A stretch of 64,000 nt of DNA from Panicum virgatum (Eukaryota; Streptophyta; Magnoliopsida; Poales; Poaceae). A program made the position numbers and the translations under genes. Position 1 is the first letter of the stretch, and every line of letters begins with the position of its first letter. Location of the stretch: the NCBI RefSeq assembly GCF_016808335.1, contig NC_053136.1:4012531-4076530 (forward strand). The letters run 5' to 3'. Below, in pieces: positions 21,157 to 34,113 of the stretch. A model generated the notes under the pieces. The model was not told the origin of the DNA, made no database searches, and was given only the letters and a program-made list of their open reading frames with translations.

Positions 21157-21702
21157 TCATCTCTTCTTGTCCGCGTAGCTCTTCTGTCTGGACTGGGCTG
21201 CTTTCAACTTTTCGCGGATTTCTGCTACTCTTTCCTCGGTTTCCTTTATGAGGGCTGGTCTGACTAATGAACGTTCTCCCACTTCTGACCACATCAGAGG
21301 GGTTCTGCACTTTCTCCCATAGAGAGCTTCAAATGGCGACATGCCTAGACTCGCCTGGTAACTGTTGTTGTATGAGAACTCTGCATAGGGTAAACTTTGT
21401 TCCCAATCTTTACCATAGGTAAGGACACATGCCCTTAACATATCCTCCATAATTTGGTTTACCCTTTTAGTCTGTCCATCAGTCAGCGGGTGACAGGCCG
21501 AACTAAAATCTAATTTGGTCCCTATGGCTTTATGCAGACTTTTCCAAAACTTGGAGGTGAACTGGGTTCCTCGATCTGAAACGATTCTACTAGGTACACC
21601 ATGCAGCTTTACTATATTATCCACATAGAGCTGGGCTAGTTTTTCTCCTTCATAGTTGGTCCGTACGGGTAAGAAGTGAGCGACCTTGGTGAGCCAGTCC
21701 AC
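21157..21702 (-). pseudogene. Gypsy integrase catalytic core
   Basis: Contains DWLTKVAHFLPV, SDRGTQFTSKFW and the Glu block (TDGQTKRVNQIMEDMLR) of the DDE integrase core, then FEALYGRKCRTPL. It ends at TGA (21157-21159), where an Arg codon is expected in the KKRREISF region, a C-to-T change. Confidence 0.85.
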
Positions 21703-21708
21703 TATTAC

Positions 21709-22458
21709 CTAAATGGAGTCGTAACCTTTCTGGGTCTTGGGCAGTCCTACCACAAAATTCATTCCTATCTCGTCCCATTTCCAAACTGGAATAGGCAGGG
21801 GTTGTAGTAATCTTGCTAGCTTCTGATGCTCAACCTTGATCCTTTGACATGTGTCGCAATGGGCCACGAACTGGGCAATGTCTGATTTCATTCCATTCCA
21901 CCAATACTTTTGTTTTAAATCCAAGTACATTTTAGTGGATCCTGGGTGAATGGAATATGCCGAGTTATGAGCCTCGTCCATGATCATTTGCCGGAAGTCC
22001 CCTTCTTTGGGTACACAAATTCTATCTTTATACCACAAGGTTCCCTTACCGTCCACTCGAAAATCCGGTGCTTTGTTTTCTCCGGTATATTTGCGGATTT
22101 TCATTAAATCCTTATCCGAACTTTGGGCCTTTCTGATTCTGTCCTCTAATGTAGGTTGGACACTTAGCGTGTGGCCGGAGCCTCGAGGGACAACGTGCAC
22201 ATTCAATAGTGCCATTTCTTCTTGCAGATGGGCATTCTTGGGTCCATAAGATTTCTGACTTAAGGCATTGGCTACTACGTTAGCTTTTCCGGGGTGGTAA
22301 TGGATTTTCAAATTATAATCCGTAACCAGTTCCAACCATCTTCTTTGCCTTAAGTTCAAATCCAGCTGGGTGAAGATATACTTCAAACTCTTATGGTCGG
22401 TGTAAATCTCACACTTATTTCCAATCAAGTAATGTCTCCAAATCTTAAGAGCATGCAC
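21709..22458 (-). pseudogene. Gypsy RNase H end and integrase N-terminal half
   Basis: Contains the RNase H block [12 protein letters not shown], the integrase zinc-binding region ([17 protein letters not shown] followed by HCDTCQRIK) and the start of the catalytic core. It ends at TAG (21709-21711), where Trp is expected (DSIWVIVDWLTK), a G-to-A change; the same frame continues. Confidence 0.85.
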
Positions 22459-22494
22459 TACGGCTGCAAACTCCAGATCATGTGTTGGGTAATT

Positions 22495-22878
22495 CTACTC
22501 TTGAGGCCTGAGCTGTCGGGAGGCATAAGCTACTACCTTCCCGTCTTGCATGAGGACACATCCTAACCCTTGGCGGGATGCGTCACAATAGATGACAAAG
22601 TCCCGGTGGATATCTGGTAGGGTTAGTACTGGAGCGGTTGTCAATCTTCTCTTCAATTCCTGAAAATTCCTTTCGCAGGACTCTGTCCAAACGAACTTCT
22701 TTTCCTTCTTAAGCTGCTCTGTCATAGGCCGGGCTATCTTGGAGAATCCTTCAATAAACCTCCGATAATACCCAGCTAATCCAAGAAAGCTTCTGATTTC
22801 ACTAACATTAGTTGGTTGCTGCCAATTGGACACCGCTTCGACTTTCTCAGGGTCGACTGCTACTCCTTCTGCGGTCAA
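22495..22878 (-). pseudogene. Gypsy RT C-terminus and start of RNase H
   Basis: Continues after the frameshift with the RT thumb (LGLAGYYRRFIEGFSKIA) and the RNase H start (DFVIYCDASRQGLGCVLMQD). It ends at TAG (22495-22497) just before NYPTHDLE. The next frame is in the same phase. Confidence 0.8.
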
Positions 22879-22958
22879 AATATGACCGAGAAAGGCCAGA
22901 ATTCACATTTGCTGAATTTAGCATAGAGTTTGTGCGCTCTCAACTTTTCTAAAACTAC

Positions 22959-23651
22959 CTACAGATGTTGCTCGTGTTCTTGGACATTCTTGGAGTAAAT
23001 AAGTATGTCATCGATAAAGACTACGTCAAACTTATCTAACTTATCCATAAACACCTTGTTCATGAGGTTCATGAAATAAGCAGGAGCATTAGTGAGTCCA
23101 AAGGACATCACGGTAAACTCAAACTGTCCATAACAGGTGACAAAAGCTGTCCTTGGGATGTCACTTTCCTTGATCTTGAGCTGGTGATATCCTGATCTCA
23201 GATCAATCTTGGAGAAGTACTTGGCTCCTTTTAGCTGATCAAAAATACCGTCAATCCTGGGGAGAGGGTACTTATTTTTTATGGTGACATCATTCAGTGC
23301 ACGATAATCCACACACATCCTCATACTTCCATCCTTTTTCTTGACAAACAGGACTGGGGCTCCCCACGGGGATGAGCTAGGTCTGATAAAACCACTTTGT
23401 TGCAACTCTTCTAGTTGTTTCTTCAGCTCTGCTAGTTCTGGTCCTGCCATCCTATAGGGTCTCTTGACTATGGGAGAGGTCCCTGGGACAAGGTCAATGG
23501 AGAACTCTATGTCCCGGTCTAGTGGCATTCCAGGGAGTTCATCGGGGAAGACATCAGGGTATTCATTCACAACTGGAACTCCTTCTAAGGATTTTACTTC
23601 CATACTGAAAATCATTGGGTCTGGTTCATTTCCCCGAGTATGGCAGGTCAC
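22959..23651 (-). pseudogene. Gypsy reverse transcriptase, N-terminal two thirds
   Basis: In phase with the preceding protease frame. It includes the entry block [13 protein letters not shown], the palm motif [20 protein letters not shown], the [11 protein letters not shown] block and the catalytic FIDDILIYS (the YxDD site). It ends at TAG (22959-22961). A frameshift follows within 22879-22958, where the conserved KCEFW block is broken. Confidence 0.85.
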
Positions 23652-23723
23652 TTGTATCCCATCTGAGTTGGTTAGGTGTACTACCTTGTCAGCACAACCT
23701 ATGAGACCATTGTGTAGGCTTAA

Positions 23724-24809
23724 TCAGTCCATTCCAAGGATCACATCTATTCCTTTGGACTTAAGTACTACTAGATCTATTAGAAATTCTACCCCACTTA
23801 AGTTGATCCTTACCCGAGAACAATCCAGTTGACACTTGATGTCACCTCCAGGCGTCCGGGTTAATAAGGGTGTTTTTAGTAGTACCGTTGGTATTTTATG
23901 CTTATCCACAAAACTTGATGATATGAATGAGTGTGATGCTCCAGAATCAAATAATATTGTTGCCAGAGTTGAGCTAACTAGGAACTCACCAAGTACCACT
24001 CCTTGTGCACCCTGAGCCTCCTGGGCTTTGATGTGGTTGACGCGGGCTCGTCCATACGGCTGCTGGCTGTTGTTGTTGCTGCCGATGGGAACACGGTTGG
24101 CTCCGGATACAGGTGACCTAGGCCCATTCACCGAGTTGGAGAAGGCCGATGCAGCAGGATTGTTTTTGGCATATGGACAGTTGGCAATGTAATGCCCTGT
24201 CTCACGGCAGTTGAAACAGACCCTAGCATTGTTGTTGGTGGTGGTGACTTGGCTTGCATTGCTCTGCGGGGCCTTCATGGTGTTCTGTCTCCTGAACTGC
24301 GTGTTAGGAACCTGGGAGCCTGTCACTTGAGACTGGGTCCTATACTGCATTGGTGCCTGAGATCTTGGTGCAGTATAGCTGAAGCTTCTCGGCTTTTGGA
24401 AGCAGTCCTGCTGGCGGGCCTTGCTTTCCAGGAACTTGTGCTTGTTATCCTTCCTTTCTTCAGCTTTGGCCCTTTCTGTGATAATGTCCTTGTTCATCAG
24501 AGTATTGAAGTCCGGGTAGATCTGGGGGGTAAGCAAGGTCCGAAGTTCTGGGTTCAATCCCTTCTTGAACATGTCCTGCTTCTTTTCATCATTGTCCACT
24601 TCTTCTGGTGCATAGCGGGCAAGCTCGATGAACTGGTGGGTGTACTCCTCCACTGACTTGTTTCCTTGCTGCAGTTCACGGAACTCATCCGCCTTGCGCT
24701 TCATGGTGGACGAGGGAATATGATAGCGGCGGAACTCTTTCACAAATTCCTTCCAAGTGATGGCAGAGGCATCTTCTGCAGCGGCACAGTAATTCTCCCA
24801 CCAAGCCAA
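23724..24809 (-). pseudogene. Gypsy gag C-terminal part and protease
   Basis: The frame continues gag (AWWENYCAAAED, then the EEYTHQFIELARYAP block). It carries the CCHC knuckle CFNCRETGHYIANC in the middle and the protease motif LFDSGASHSFIS near the end. It terminates at TGA (23724-23726), where the conserved sequence ILGMDW requires Trp, so a TGG-to-TGA change. The frame then continues into RT. Confidence 0.85.
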
Positions 24810-24824
24810 GGCAGTTCCGGTGAG

Positions 24825-25244
24825 CTAGTGGGCTGCCAGAAGAACCTTGTCTCGATCTTGGCATTTGAACGGCTCGAGCTTCCGCTGGATCACCCGCAGC
24901 CAGTCATCTGCATCTAAGGGATTGCTGGATCCGGCGAAGGTGGGTGGCTTGGTTCTCAGAAATGCCGTCAGCTTGTCATTCATGGTCTGCTCTCGTTGCC
25001 GCTTGTTGACGAGGGTATTGGCCAGGGTTTCCAGTATGAGGGTCTGATTGTGTATTATCTGTGCTAGGTCCCCGATAGGTGGTGGTGGTAGCAGTGGCAC
25101 TTCCCCTTGGCTTCCTTTGTCTTGCTGGTCTACCTCTTGCTCCTTCTGATTTAAGTCTTGTCCGTGCTCTTCTTGCGATCCTCCTGCGCCAGGGGCTGCA
25201 GGGGTCCGACTGTGGGAGGCCCTCGAACCACATCGGGAAGCCAT
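24825..25244 (-). pseudogene. Gypsy gag, N-terminal part ending at a stop
   Basis: This frame begins with MASRCGSRAS, includes the retrotransposon gag block PPTFAGSSNPLDADDWLRVI, and ends at TAG (24825-24827), where a Gln codon is expected. The next frame (24809-23724) is in the same phase and continues gag, so this is a single C-to-T nonsense change. Confidence 0.8.
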
Positions 25245-25594
25245 CAGTTGATTGGGTAGAGTCTTTATGAGATTGGGATTAAGTGATGTTTAAGTTATTT
25301 AGTTCGTATTTTTAAAAAGGCAGAATTTACTTCATGCCGAAAAGCACACAAACAAGCACACAGAACAACATGCACGAACAACTTTATTACAGCAAGGGGG
25401 GTACAACACTGGGGCAAGACCAAAGCGCGTACTACACATCCGGGTACAAAGACCACAATTAAGGGTACAACTTAAGCCATAGGGGCTGGGGGTACAACAC
25501 TGGGGTGGCTTCGGAGCATGCTACTCGCGGGGCGATCCTTCTTCTGAGACGGAGTGTGCCTCCAGGGGAATAAGCAGTCCTTGCTCGCCATCTT

Positions 25595-26361
25595 CTAGGT
25601 TTCCGTTTTCCCGGGGTTGCTCAGCACCTCTCCTTCGACTGCATCACTGGATCTTTCGGGATTCTCGGGTGGAGCTTGTGGGGTCCCAAAAAGTGGTTCC
25701 CATCCTATGATGGGTGTCCCAAGTAGGACATGGTTTTTTCCAATCGTCGGGACTAGTGTTCCACTTCTGGTCCATTTTTGCATACGCCGGTCCCGGGCCT
25801 GCCTGAGGCTCTCCTGGGCAACTGCTTCGCTACTGACCGCGGCTGCGGCTGTTGCCTCGGCTTGAGCCACCCGGATCTGATGTATCCTTACCGCGAGCTC
25901 TGCTTGCTCGGCCCGGTGGGTCTGCTCCCTTAGGATGCTGGTTTGCTCGTCAAAGAGCTGATCCAAGGAGGCTTGGTATAGGGGTCCTCTTCATGGCGGC
26001 GCTGTTCCAGGCTTCGCATGCGAGCTTTCCAAACTGGGGTTCTGATGGCCAGAGGGAAGAACCTCATTGGCGTGGGGGCGAGGTGTCCTTCAAAGATCCG
26101 GCACAAATAGCGGAGCGCCTTCCTGACGACCAAGGGAAAGGTGTCTTGGTACCTAAACCCTATGGCGGTCACTCGCCATGGCTGGATATCGGGGTAGCGG
26201 TCACTTTTGGCGATGACCAGGATCACCCTGCAGCGGAGAGTACCATGGTGCTCGTACTCCCTACTGTAGTACCTTGGGCGTTCCGTAACGCCAAGGCTCT
26301 CCAGGGCATTGATCAAAAGATTGGGGAAACCAGGTGCAGCTTGGCAAATGCCCTGGTCCAT
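25595..26361 (-). pseudogene. Extra frame upstream of gypsy gag, second related copy
   Basis: 26361-25930 encodes a protein sharing GTLRC, RYPDxxPW, the GFRYQDTF block and TPMRFFP with the first copy at 26550-27260. The frame shifts within 25930-25966 and continues at 25966-25595 with a coiled-coil stretch (LREQTHRAEQAELAV) that again parallels the first copy. The two copies are clearly diverged, so the duplication is not recent. It ends about 350 bp before the gag start at 25244. Function unknown. Confidence 0.5.
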
Positions 26362-26549
26362 CCTTCCTCAGTCATCTGAAAAACAAAGATAGGTTGAACA
26401 AGCTTTGCACGAATATTTGGGTACAAAAGGGGATAGACGGTCTTTATTATTTCAACAGTGTGGGGTACATTTTTCATGGATACATGATTATTAGGATAGA
26501 GGTTCTAGTCTACACATACTATTCTCTACTCATGGGGATGCTTCCTCAA

Positions 26550-27260
26550 CTAGGTGCGGCGCTTCTTTGGTGGAAGACAATGCTCTTCATCTTCGGTCTG
26601 AGTACCCTTATCCCAATGGGTATCTTCGGGTTCTTCTTCTTGTGTCCTGGGCACCTCATGGTTTTGCCATTGGGCTTGGAAAGCGGCTAGGGAGTTCTCG
26701 GCTCGTATGACTCTTATCCGTTGGGCTTCCATATCTTGGATTGCCTTTTCCGCCCTGCTGATTTGGTGCTTCAGTTGTGCCGCCTGTTCTTGGTAGAGTT
26801 GGTCTAAGCCGGTGAGGTAGATGGATACGTGGGAGAACGTATCTTCTAATTCTTCTTTTTTCTTCCCAAGTCCTCTCATCCGGGCAATCCAGGAGCGTCC
26901 TCTTCTAGTAGGCGGGAAAAATCCCATAGGAGTCTGCTGGAGATGATGCTTGTAAACCACACGCAGGCGTCACAGGGCTTTTCGGGCAGCCTTTCAGTAG
27001 GTGTCTGGGAAGCAAAAACCAGTGGTGGAGATGAACCAGGGTGCCACGTCAGGATAGCGGGTGCTTTTTCCCACGAAGATCATCAAGTCGCACCGAAGGG
27101 TGCCCCTGGAGTCGTACTCCAGGTAAACGTACTCCGGTGGATCCACAACTCCAAGGCGTTCTGGACTGAGCAGCAACAACTTAGGGAGGCTAGGCTCTGC
27201 GGGGCAGATTCTGCCACTCCACTCGTCGTCGTCAGCCATCTGGAACCAGGCAAAGGCCAA
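26550..27260 (-). pseudogene. Extra frame upstream of gypsy gag, first copy
   Basis: One phase is open from 27260 to 26550 apart from two TGA codons near 26994 and 26973. The product contains YLEYDSRGTLRCDLMIFVGK, a TRYPDVAPW block, TPMGFFPP and a predicted coiled coil (LYQEQAAQLKHQISRAEKAI). I recall similar hypothetical proteins being common in panicoid gypsy elements but cannot assign a function. A second, related copy follows at 25595-26361, so the 5' region of this element holds a tandem pair. It may be an accessory retroelement protein. Confidence 0.55.
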
Positions 27261-27381
27261 AGGTAAGTGTTGTGTGGAAAGAGGGGCTAAGCAAAAAAAG
27301 TTCTAGGCGGAAGGGCTTAGAAAAGGTCCTCGGTCTTAGAAAAGATTCTCGGTCCTAAGGGTCACGTCCTACGGCCAACCT

Positions 27382-27396
27382 ATAGCTCTGATACCA
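27382..27396 (-). other. Gypsy primer-binding site
   Basis: On the minus strand TGGTATCAGAGCTAT follows the 5' LTR end (GACGCTTCA) after two bases. This is the Met-tRNA primer site used by chromoviruses. Confidence 0.85.
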
Positions 27397-29903
27397 CCTG
27401 AAGCGTCCCCACATAAGTAGAGACTAAATGTGATACAATTATCAGTCCCAGGAGACTGATAACACATTTATTCATCAAGTGGTACAGTCCCCGTACAAAC
27501 CTCCGAGGAGGCGGACAATCGATACAAACGATAATAAGCAATAAAATAGCTACGGTGATACACCAAAGTACGACCCAGACGGTCTCCAGCTCGGGCTCAG
27601 AGTGATGCGCTAGCAGAAACATCTTGCAGAGGGCCAACACCACAGGCAAGGTTGGGGTTCGGACGCAACCTCTACTCAACGTCGTCAACAGCGTAGTCCG
27701 GGTCTTCTTCTGAAGAAAAACCACAAATATATATCGGGTGAGCACAAAAGTACTCAACAAGTCCAACCCCATCCACGGAGGGGGTATCACAGATATGCAC
27801 AGGATAAATCAAGGACGAGGCTGAGGTTTATTTGCAGTAAAGCTAGATTTTACATATGCAGGGGTTTATTTTTGAAAAGATTTTAATTAAAGCAATTCTT
27901 TACTTGACCGTATACTGAGTGGGGTTGATCCTACACAAAGGATCCAAGTATTAATGCTACCGGACTCCCCGTCCGCCGTAGCTCTCGGCACAACTGCCGG
28001 ACATCTTCCGAAACAACTCACACCGTGAAAACATCCCTCCCAAAAGTCTAGTTGTGTGACCAAACCATAACTCGCCCAATACCATGGGCATAGCTATTCG
28101 AATAGGTTTTAAACTCTGCAGAGGTGTGCAACTTTACCCACAAGCGGGGTACCACAGCACGATCACCTTAGGGTCGGTGCAGATCCCAACAAAGCTATTA
28201 CCCACCTTAGCTAGACCTGACTAGCCAACACGGACTTCACCAAGGGGCATTGACCTAACGCCGAGGTTTAACCGGGGCATAAATCACCACGACCTTATGC
28301 CTTCTCCTTGGTCGCCCGTTGCTCTCAGCTCTCCTGATGGCTATTAGACTAACTAGTGGGGTTTATGCTAAGCCGTTGCCACATACAACGGTCGAGTGGT
28401 TTGCACGATAGTTGAGCTAGGCAAGATGACACATCAACTCGGTCCTTAATCGTGACGAGATGGATATCTCCAAACTCCTTGCTCAACCACGAGGGTACGA
28501 GCCTCCGATATGACAATCCACATGGGAATGCCATCCATCCATCCCATCCCAACATTCTCTTCTTTAATTTATCAAATATCCCATTTTTCCCTTACACAGA
28601 ACTCACGCATTTTCCTTTTTCTAAAACATGTTGGAACTATTTTTATAAGCACGAGATCGTAAAAGGCATTCTAGCAGCCATTAACATCCAAATATAATAA
28701 ATCATATTTAGACATTAATTTAGGTGGTTTAAGGAATGGTAGTAACAAATCAAGGGGTGGCTATCCAACCATATTTTCAGCAGTGAAGCATATGCAATTT
28801 ATAAAACAGGCCAATAGGTTGTGTTTATAAAACTGGATCGAAATATGCAATCAAAGGATGAGATTGAACTTGCCGTCTTCGAATCCTTCCGGGAGTTCCT
28901 GATCGAGGTACTGTCCTTCGGGTTCGGGGTCACAGTACTGGTCCTCGCATACCTGCTCATGGTACTGCTCATCGACGGGCTCTTCCTCGGTCACTCCGTG
29001 ATCTACGGCGCACACAAACAACCACACAATAAACATAAAGAAAATAAATGTTTTATCGTCGAGCTCGAATCAGAGAAAATTAAGATATGAAAATAGGAAT
29101 AATATTTTCGGGAGATTTTCTAATGGCATGGCCGAAACTATTTTAGAAATGGCGTGGTAAAATTTCGGAGTGATTGGAGGATTTTTGGCGCATGAAATGA
29201 TAGGTCGAAGAGGGTTTTAGGGGTTAAACTGGGATTTAGGGCTTATTTGTAAATATTTTTGAGATGTCAAGGGCTTGATTATTATTTTGGAAAATATCTG
29301 GACTACTCCAGAAATGGCCAGGGGTATATTTGAAATTATGTTTATATGGTGGAAGGGTTGGTTTTGAATAAAATAATAAAGAGGGGGCTTCTTTGTGAAA
29401 AGACTAAAGAGAGGGGGGTTCTTTAAAGAATAGGAGAAAGAGGAGGGGGCTAAGGGCAAAACGCCCTTCTTCTTCCTCCTTCCACGGGAAAACAGAGGAG
29501 GGGGCACAGGGGGGCGGCGGCTCCCTGGGCGCCGGCGGTTCCGGTGGCCCTGGAGGCCGGCGGCGGCCGGGGAGGAGGGGAAAATGGAGAGGAGGCCACG
29601 AGGAACCTATTCCCCACCTCGATTTGGGCCGGGGCGTGGTGAGGGGGCGGCGCTACGAGGGCAGGCGGCGGCGGCCACAGCGGCTCTGGTCGGCGGCGCA
29701 GCAAGGCCGAGGAGGAGGGGCGCGGGGGCGGCGTGGCTTGTGGTGGTGGTGGGCGACGCGAGGGGCCTATTTATAGGCGGAATAAGGCGGTGGAGGAGGG
29801 GGGGCGCGACGGCCGGCCGGTGAGCTCGAGGACGAGCTTTAATGGCGGCGGGACCGGAGGTGGCGCTGTGCTGCGCGGGTGTCAAGGCGAGCAGGGGGCG
29901 GTG

Positions 29904-30864
29904 TGTTGGAAATATGCCCTAGAGGCAATCATATTTCCTTGTATTCATGGTTAATAAAGTGTACCTTGAATATTCATGGATGACAACTTGTATTGATTAA
30001 TGCTTATGTGAAGTATTTGTGAAACTCTATACTTGTATGAATATTCTAAAATGTTCCTAGTCGGAGTTCATGTGAGGACACACATGAATATTAGACTAGT
30101 ACATGTATTAGTTGATTGACTACGTTTCACAAGTCATGGACATGGGGATGTCAAACTAATAATGTTGGCTCATGTGATACATGAGACTGAACTGACCCAA
30201 CACGAGATGATGACTTCTCATTACACAATATGTACGCTGTGTCCTAAGATCTGAGATCGTCGTATGTACTCAAAATGTGAACTGACTTACTTAGGAGCCA
30301 TCAAACGCTGCACCGTAACAGGGTAGTCATAAAGGTGGCTTTCGGGTCTGTCAAGAAACATGCTGTGAGACATAGTCAGTCAAGATGAGATTTGCCCCTC
30401 TCTACAAGAGAGAGATATCTCTGGGCCCCTCGAGTGATTTGGATCAGGAAATGCATGGCCATGCTGGGGTTAAGAGTTAACCAAGTATTCCGAATAACAG
30501 GATCGAGAAAGAGCGGTCGGCTTTAAACTAGACCAAATATCGTGAGGCAAAGGGAACATTATGTATATGATATTGTGGCGGTTTGTCTGATATGATCTTT
30601 GTGTGCGCCTTCACGCTCCTTCACGCCTAAGCCCTAGGTCGCCTTCGCGGATCTAGCAATCCGGATCGCGACGCTTCTTCCCGTACGTGTGGATACCTTG
30701 GAGGTTCTCGCAACTGCACTGCCGGCTTCCATCTGTTCGACTACATCGACGCGCGACAGAAGTTCCGCATCCGCGCGTCTAGTGGTAATCCCGTGATCTA
30801 TAACTGCAGTAATCCTGGTTTATGCGGTAGAAAATTTTTGTTTCTACTACCTCATATTCCTACA
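29904..30864 (+). repeat. Copia element 2, 5' LTR with two deletions
   Basis: 961 bp. Compared with the 3' LTR it lacks about 318 bp after gtgtgcg (30607), including the TATA box region. It also lacks 41 bp after ccttggaggt (around 30702), the latter between short direct repeats ggaggt. The promoter LTR is therefore missing its core promoter. Confidence 0.9.
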
Positions 30865-30880
30865 GCGGTATCAAGAGCCA
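30865..30880 (+). other. Copia element 2 primer-binding site
   Basis: gcggtatcaagagcca directly after the 5' LTR resembles the Met-tRNA primer site TGGTATCAGAGC with small changes. Confidence 0.75.
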
Positions 30881-32289
30881 GTGCTGTCTCGTTATAGATC
30901 CGGATATGCGCATATGGAGATATGCGTAGTTTCAGATCGATCTATGACCTAGTTTCGTAAACTAGCTGCGAAGGTTGTGCAACGACATACTCCTACCGGT
31001 CGGTTTTCCGGCATCGGAGTTAAGTGATGCACATAAACCAGGTCACTGCGGTTGGGGATCAATGTGATTGGTCGAATTGAAACTTAGGGCATAAGCCGGA
31101 TGCATGAGATGCATAGGGCAGTAGATTGGATCTACTACGAATTCCGTTTTGTTGCAAAAGCGTGTTTTACAGTAAAACAGTCATAACTTTTGTATACGAA
31201 CTCGGATTTAGGCGAACTTTATATCGATTTGTATCTACAGAAAAAGTTAGACTTGATTCAGAACAGAAGCTCTATTTCCGCAAAATTTAGATTTGCGAAA
31301 TTCGTCCCAGAAGATAGAGTTTGCGGCAATTTTAGTTCGAACATCAGAATCACATAACTCTGTTTTGCATGTTTTGTGATCGGTATGGCTCCTATGTGTA
31401 TGCGATGCATGTGTGTAATTATTTCATGACCTGCGTGTCGTGATTATGACAATTCGGCCGGAGGCATATGAATTGTTGCATTTGATGTAATGGCCTGCGT
31501 GCCAATCTGTGATGATCCAAATCGTGAATGTAATTTTATTTACTAGCTATTAGGTGTAATAGCAAGTTCTAGTTCTTGGAGTTTTCATCACATGAAGAAT
31601 GGTGCACATGTACATGGAGATGGAGATCAACATGATGAACAAGTTCCATGAAGATGGAGATCTACATGGCGAACAAGTTCTATGGAGATGGAGATCACCA
31701 TGAGAACAAGGGCCATACTGATTCACAATTATGTGCTTGCTGTTCTTGACGTTTTACTACTACGTGCGTCATAGTAGAAGTAGAATGACCCCTCACAAAT
31801 TTCGAGCTACCATACCCTACCAACTAAACCTTGCACTGTCCCATGTCTTGTATGATTGGTGGTGGGTCTATGAAATTAGGGCGCCACTAGTTTTCCTTGA
31901 CTAGACAGGCTGTATCCACTGGTTTTCCTTGACTAGACAGGCTGTATCGGATACATGCACGCATAAAGGGTTGGTGAGCTTGACAAGGTCATCTTAACGG
32001 TTAAGGACCTTGGGGCATAAAGGTTGGGAGCGAGACATGGAGATATCACCCAACAACAAGAGTCATATGAGATATGATTAGCAAAGAGTTGCTTACCGAT
32101 CTATCTAGTCTTCTAGCGGTGATGCTAAAGCTCACTAGTCGACTTGATAGTTGTGGGTCTTGAATCGCTAAGAATCAATAGAGGGATATTGATTTTAGTG
32201 GGAGTAAATTCTATTAATTGCTTAATATCGTTTACACCATCATGAATACGTTTGTCTTAGTATTTTGCATTATTATTTTGTTGTAGATC
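30881..32289. other. Copia element 2 leader with short tandem repeats
   Basis: No credible gene. It contains an imperfect tandem repeat at about 31605-31700 (units with gaacaagttc and atggagatggagatc) and a 31-bp unit repeated twice at about 31885-31947 (ttttccttgactagacaggc). Confidence 0.7.
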
Positions 32290-34098
32290 ATGGTCCGCAA
32301 TAACACCCAATCCTTTTCATTGTGTTTGGTCCTTGAGAAGGACAAACTGAATGAGACTAACTATGCGGATTGGATCCGCAACCTGAGAAATGTTCTCAGG
32401 GCAGAGAAAAATGAAGATGTTCTAGATACCCCATTACCAGAAGAGCCTGCTGATGATGCACCTGCTGAGGAAAAGACTGCTTACAGAAAGGCTTGTGACA
32501 ACAACCTTGAAATAAGCTGTCTTATGCTCGCTTGCATGGAACCTGACATACAGATGCAGTTCGAGACAAACCATGAGGCACACGATATGATCGTGGCGCT
32601 TCAGGGCATGTTTCAAACTCAGGCCAGGACTGAAAGGTTCAATGTGTCCAAAGCCTTTGTCGAGAGCAAGCTGGCAGAAGGCGCTACAGTGGGTCCGCAT
32701 GTAATCAAGATGGTTGGTTACACACAAAGGTTGGAGAAGCTAGGCTTCCCACTTGGCCAAGAGTTGGCCACTGATTTCATTCTCGCCTCTTTACCGCCAA
32801 GCAATGGGAACTTCATCTCAAACTACCATATGCATGGGGCTGAAAAGGGCCTGACTGAACTGTGTGGCATGCTCAAGACAGCAGAGAGTGACATCAAGAA
32901 GAGCACAAGCGGCAGCCATGTGATGGCTGTCCAGAACAAGCCTATTTTCAAGAAGAAAGGTTCTTCTTGGAAGAATAAGGGCAAGGCTAAGGTTGCGAAC
33001 CCTAAGCCAAACCCTGCACCCAAGGCTAAACCTGGACCAGCTGCAGATAATGAGTGCTTTCATTGTCACGAGAAGGGACACTGGAAGAGGAATTGCAAGC
33101 TGTACCTCGCCTCGTTGAAGAACCGTTCTTCCACCTCGGATACGCTTGTTGTTCATATTACAGAAATATTTCTCGCTGACTCTCATGTTAATTCTTGGGT
33201 ATTTGATACCGGATCGGTTGCTCATATATGCAATTCGATGCAGGGAATGACAAAGAGTAGAAGCGTTGAAAGAGCAGAAGTTGACTTCCGCGTCGGCAAT
33301 AATGCAAGAGTTGCTACTGTGGCCGTCGGGACGATGCAACTTCACCTACCGTCGGGATTTATCTTGGAACTTAGTGATTGTTATTTTGTTCCTAGTTTGA
33401 GTCGAAACATTCTGTCTCCTTCATGTTTGATGAAGGATGATTATTCTTTTGTGAGTGAAAACAATGGTTGTGCTATCTCTAAGAATAATATGTCTGTGGC
33501 TTTTGCGTCCATTGTGAATGGGCTATTTGTTTTAAATCTTGATGATTCACCTATCTGTAATATTAATGTTAAAAGGCCTCGGCTTGCTGATTTGAATCCT
33601 ACCTATATGTGGCATTGTCGTCTCGGTCATATAAGCGAGAAACGCATGAAGAAGCTCCATTCGGATGGACTTCTAACTTCGTTTGATTTTGAGTCATACG
33701 AGACATGCGAAGCTTTTTTGCTAGGCAAGATGACCAAGACGCCATTCACAGGTTTTCCAGAGAGAGCATCAGACTTACTGGAACTCATACATACTGATGT
33801 ATGTGGACCAATAAGCTCGATTGCTAGAGGTGGATTCCAATACTTCATAACTTTCACTGATGACTTGAGTAGATATGGCTATGTCTACTTGATGAAGCAT
33901 AAGTCTGAAACTTTTGAAAAGTTCAAAGAATTTCAGAGTGAAGTTGAAAATCAATGTGGCAAGAAAATTAAAGCTTTACGATCTGATCGTGGAGGAGAAT
34001 ATTTGAGCCACGAGTTTAGCAATCATCTAAAGAGTTGCGGAATTGTTCCACAACTTACGCCGCTTGGAACACCTCAGAGAAACGGTGTGTCTGAGTGA
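32290..34098 (+). pseudogene. Copia element 2 gag, protease and part of integrase
   Basis: A 602-residue open frame starting at the expected gag ATG. It carries the CCHC knuckle CFHCHEKGHWKRNC, the protease motif WVFDTGSVAHIC and integrase blocks (RLGHISEKR, HTDVCGP, RSDRGGEYL). It ends at TGA (34096-34098) inside the conserved NGVSERRNRTL block, where Arg (CGA) became TGA. The next frame is in phase. The gag is clearly related to that of copia element 1 (10511-12805). Confidence 0.9.
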
Positions 34099-34113
34099 CG
34101 TAATCGAACTCTG

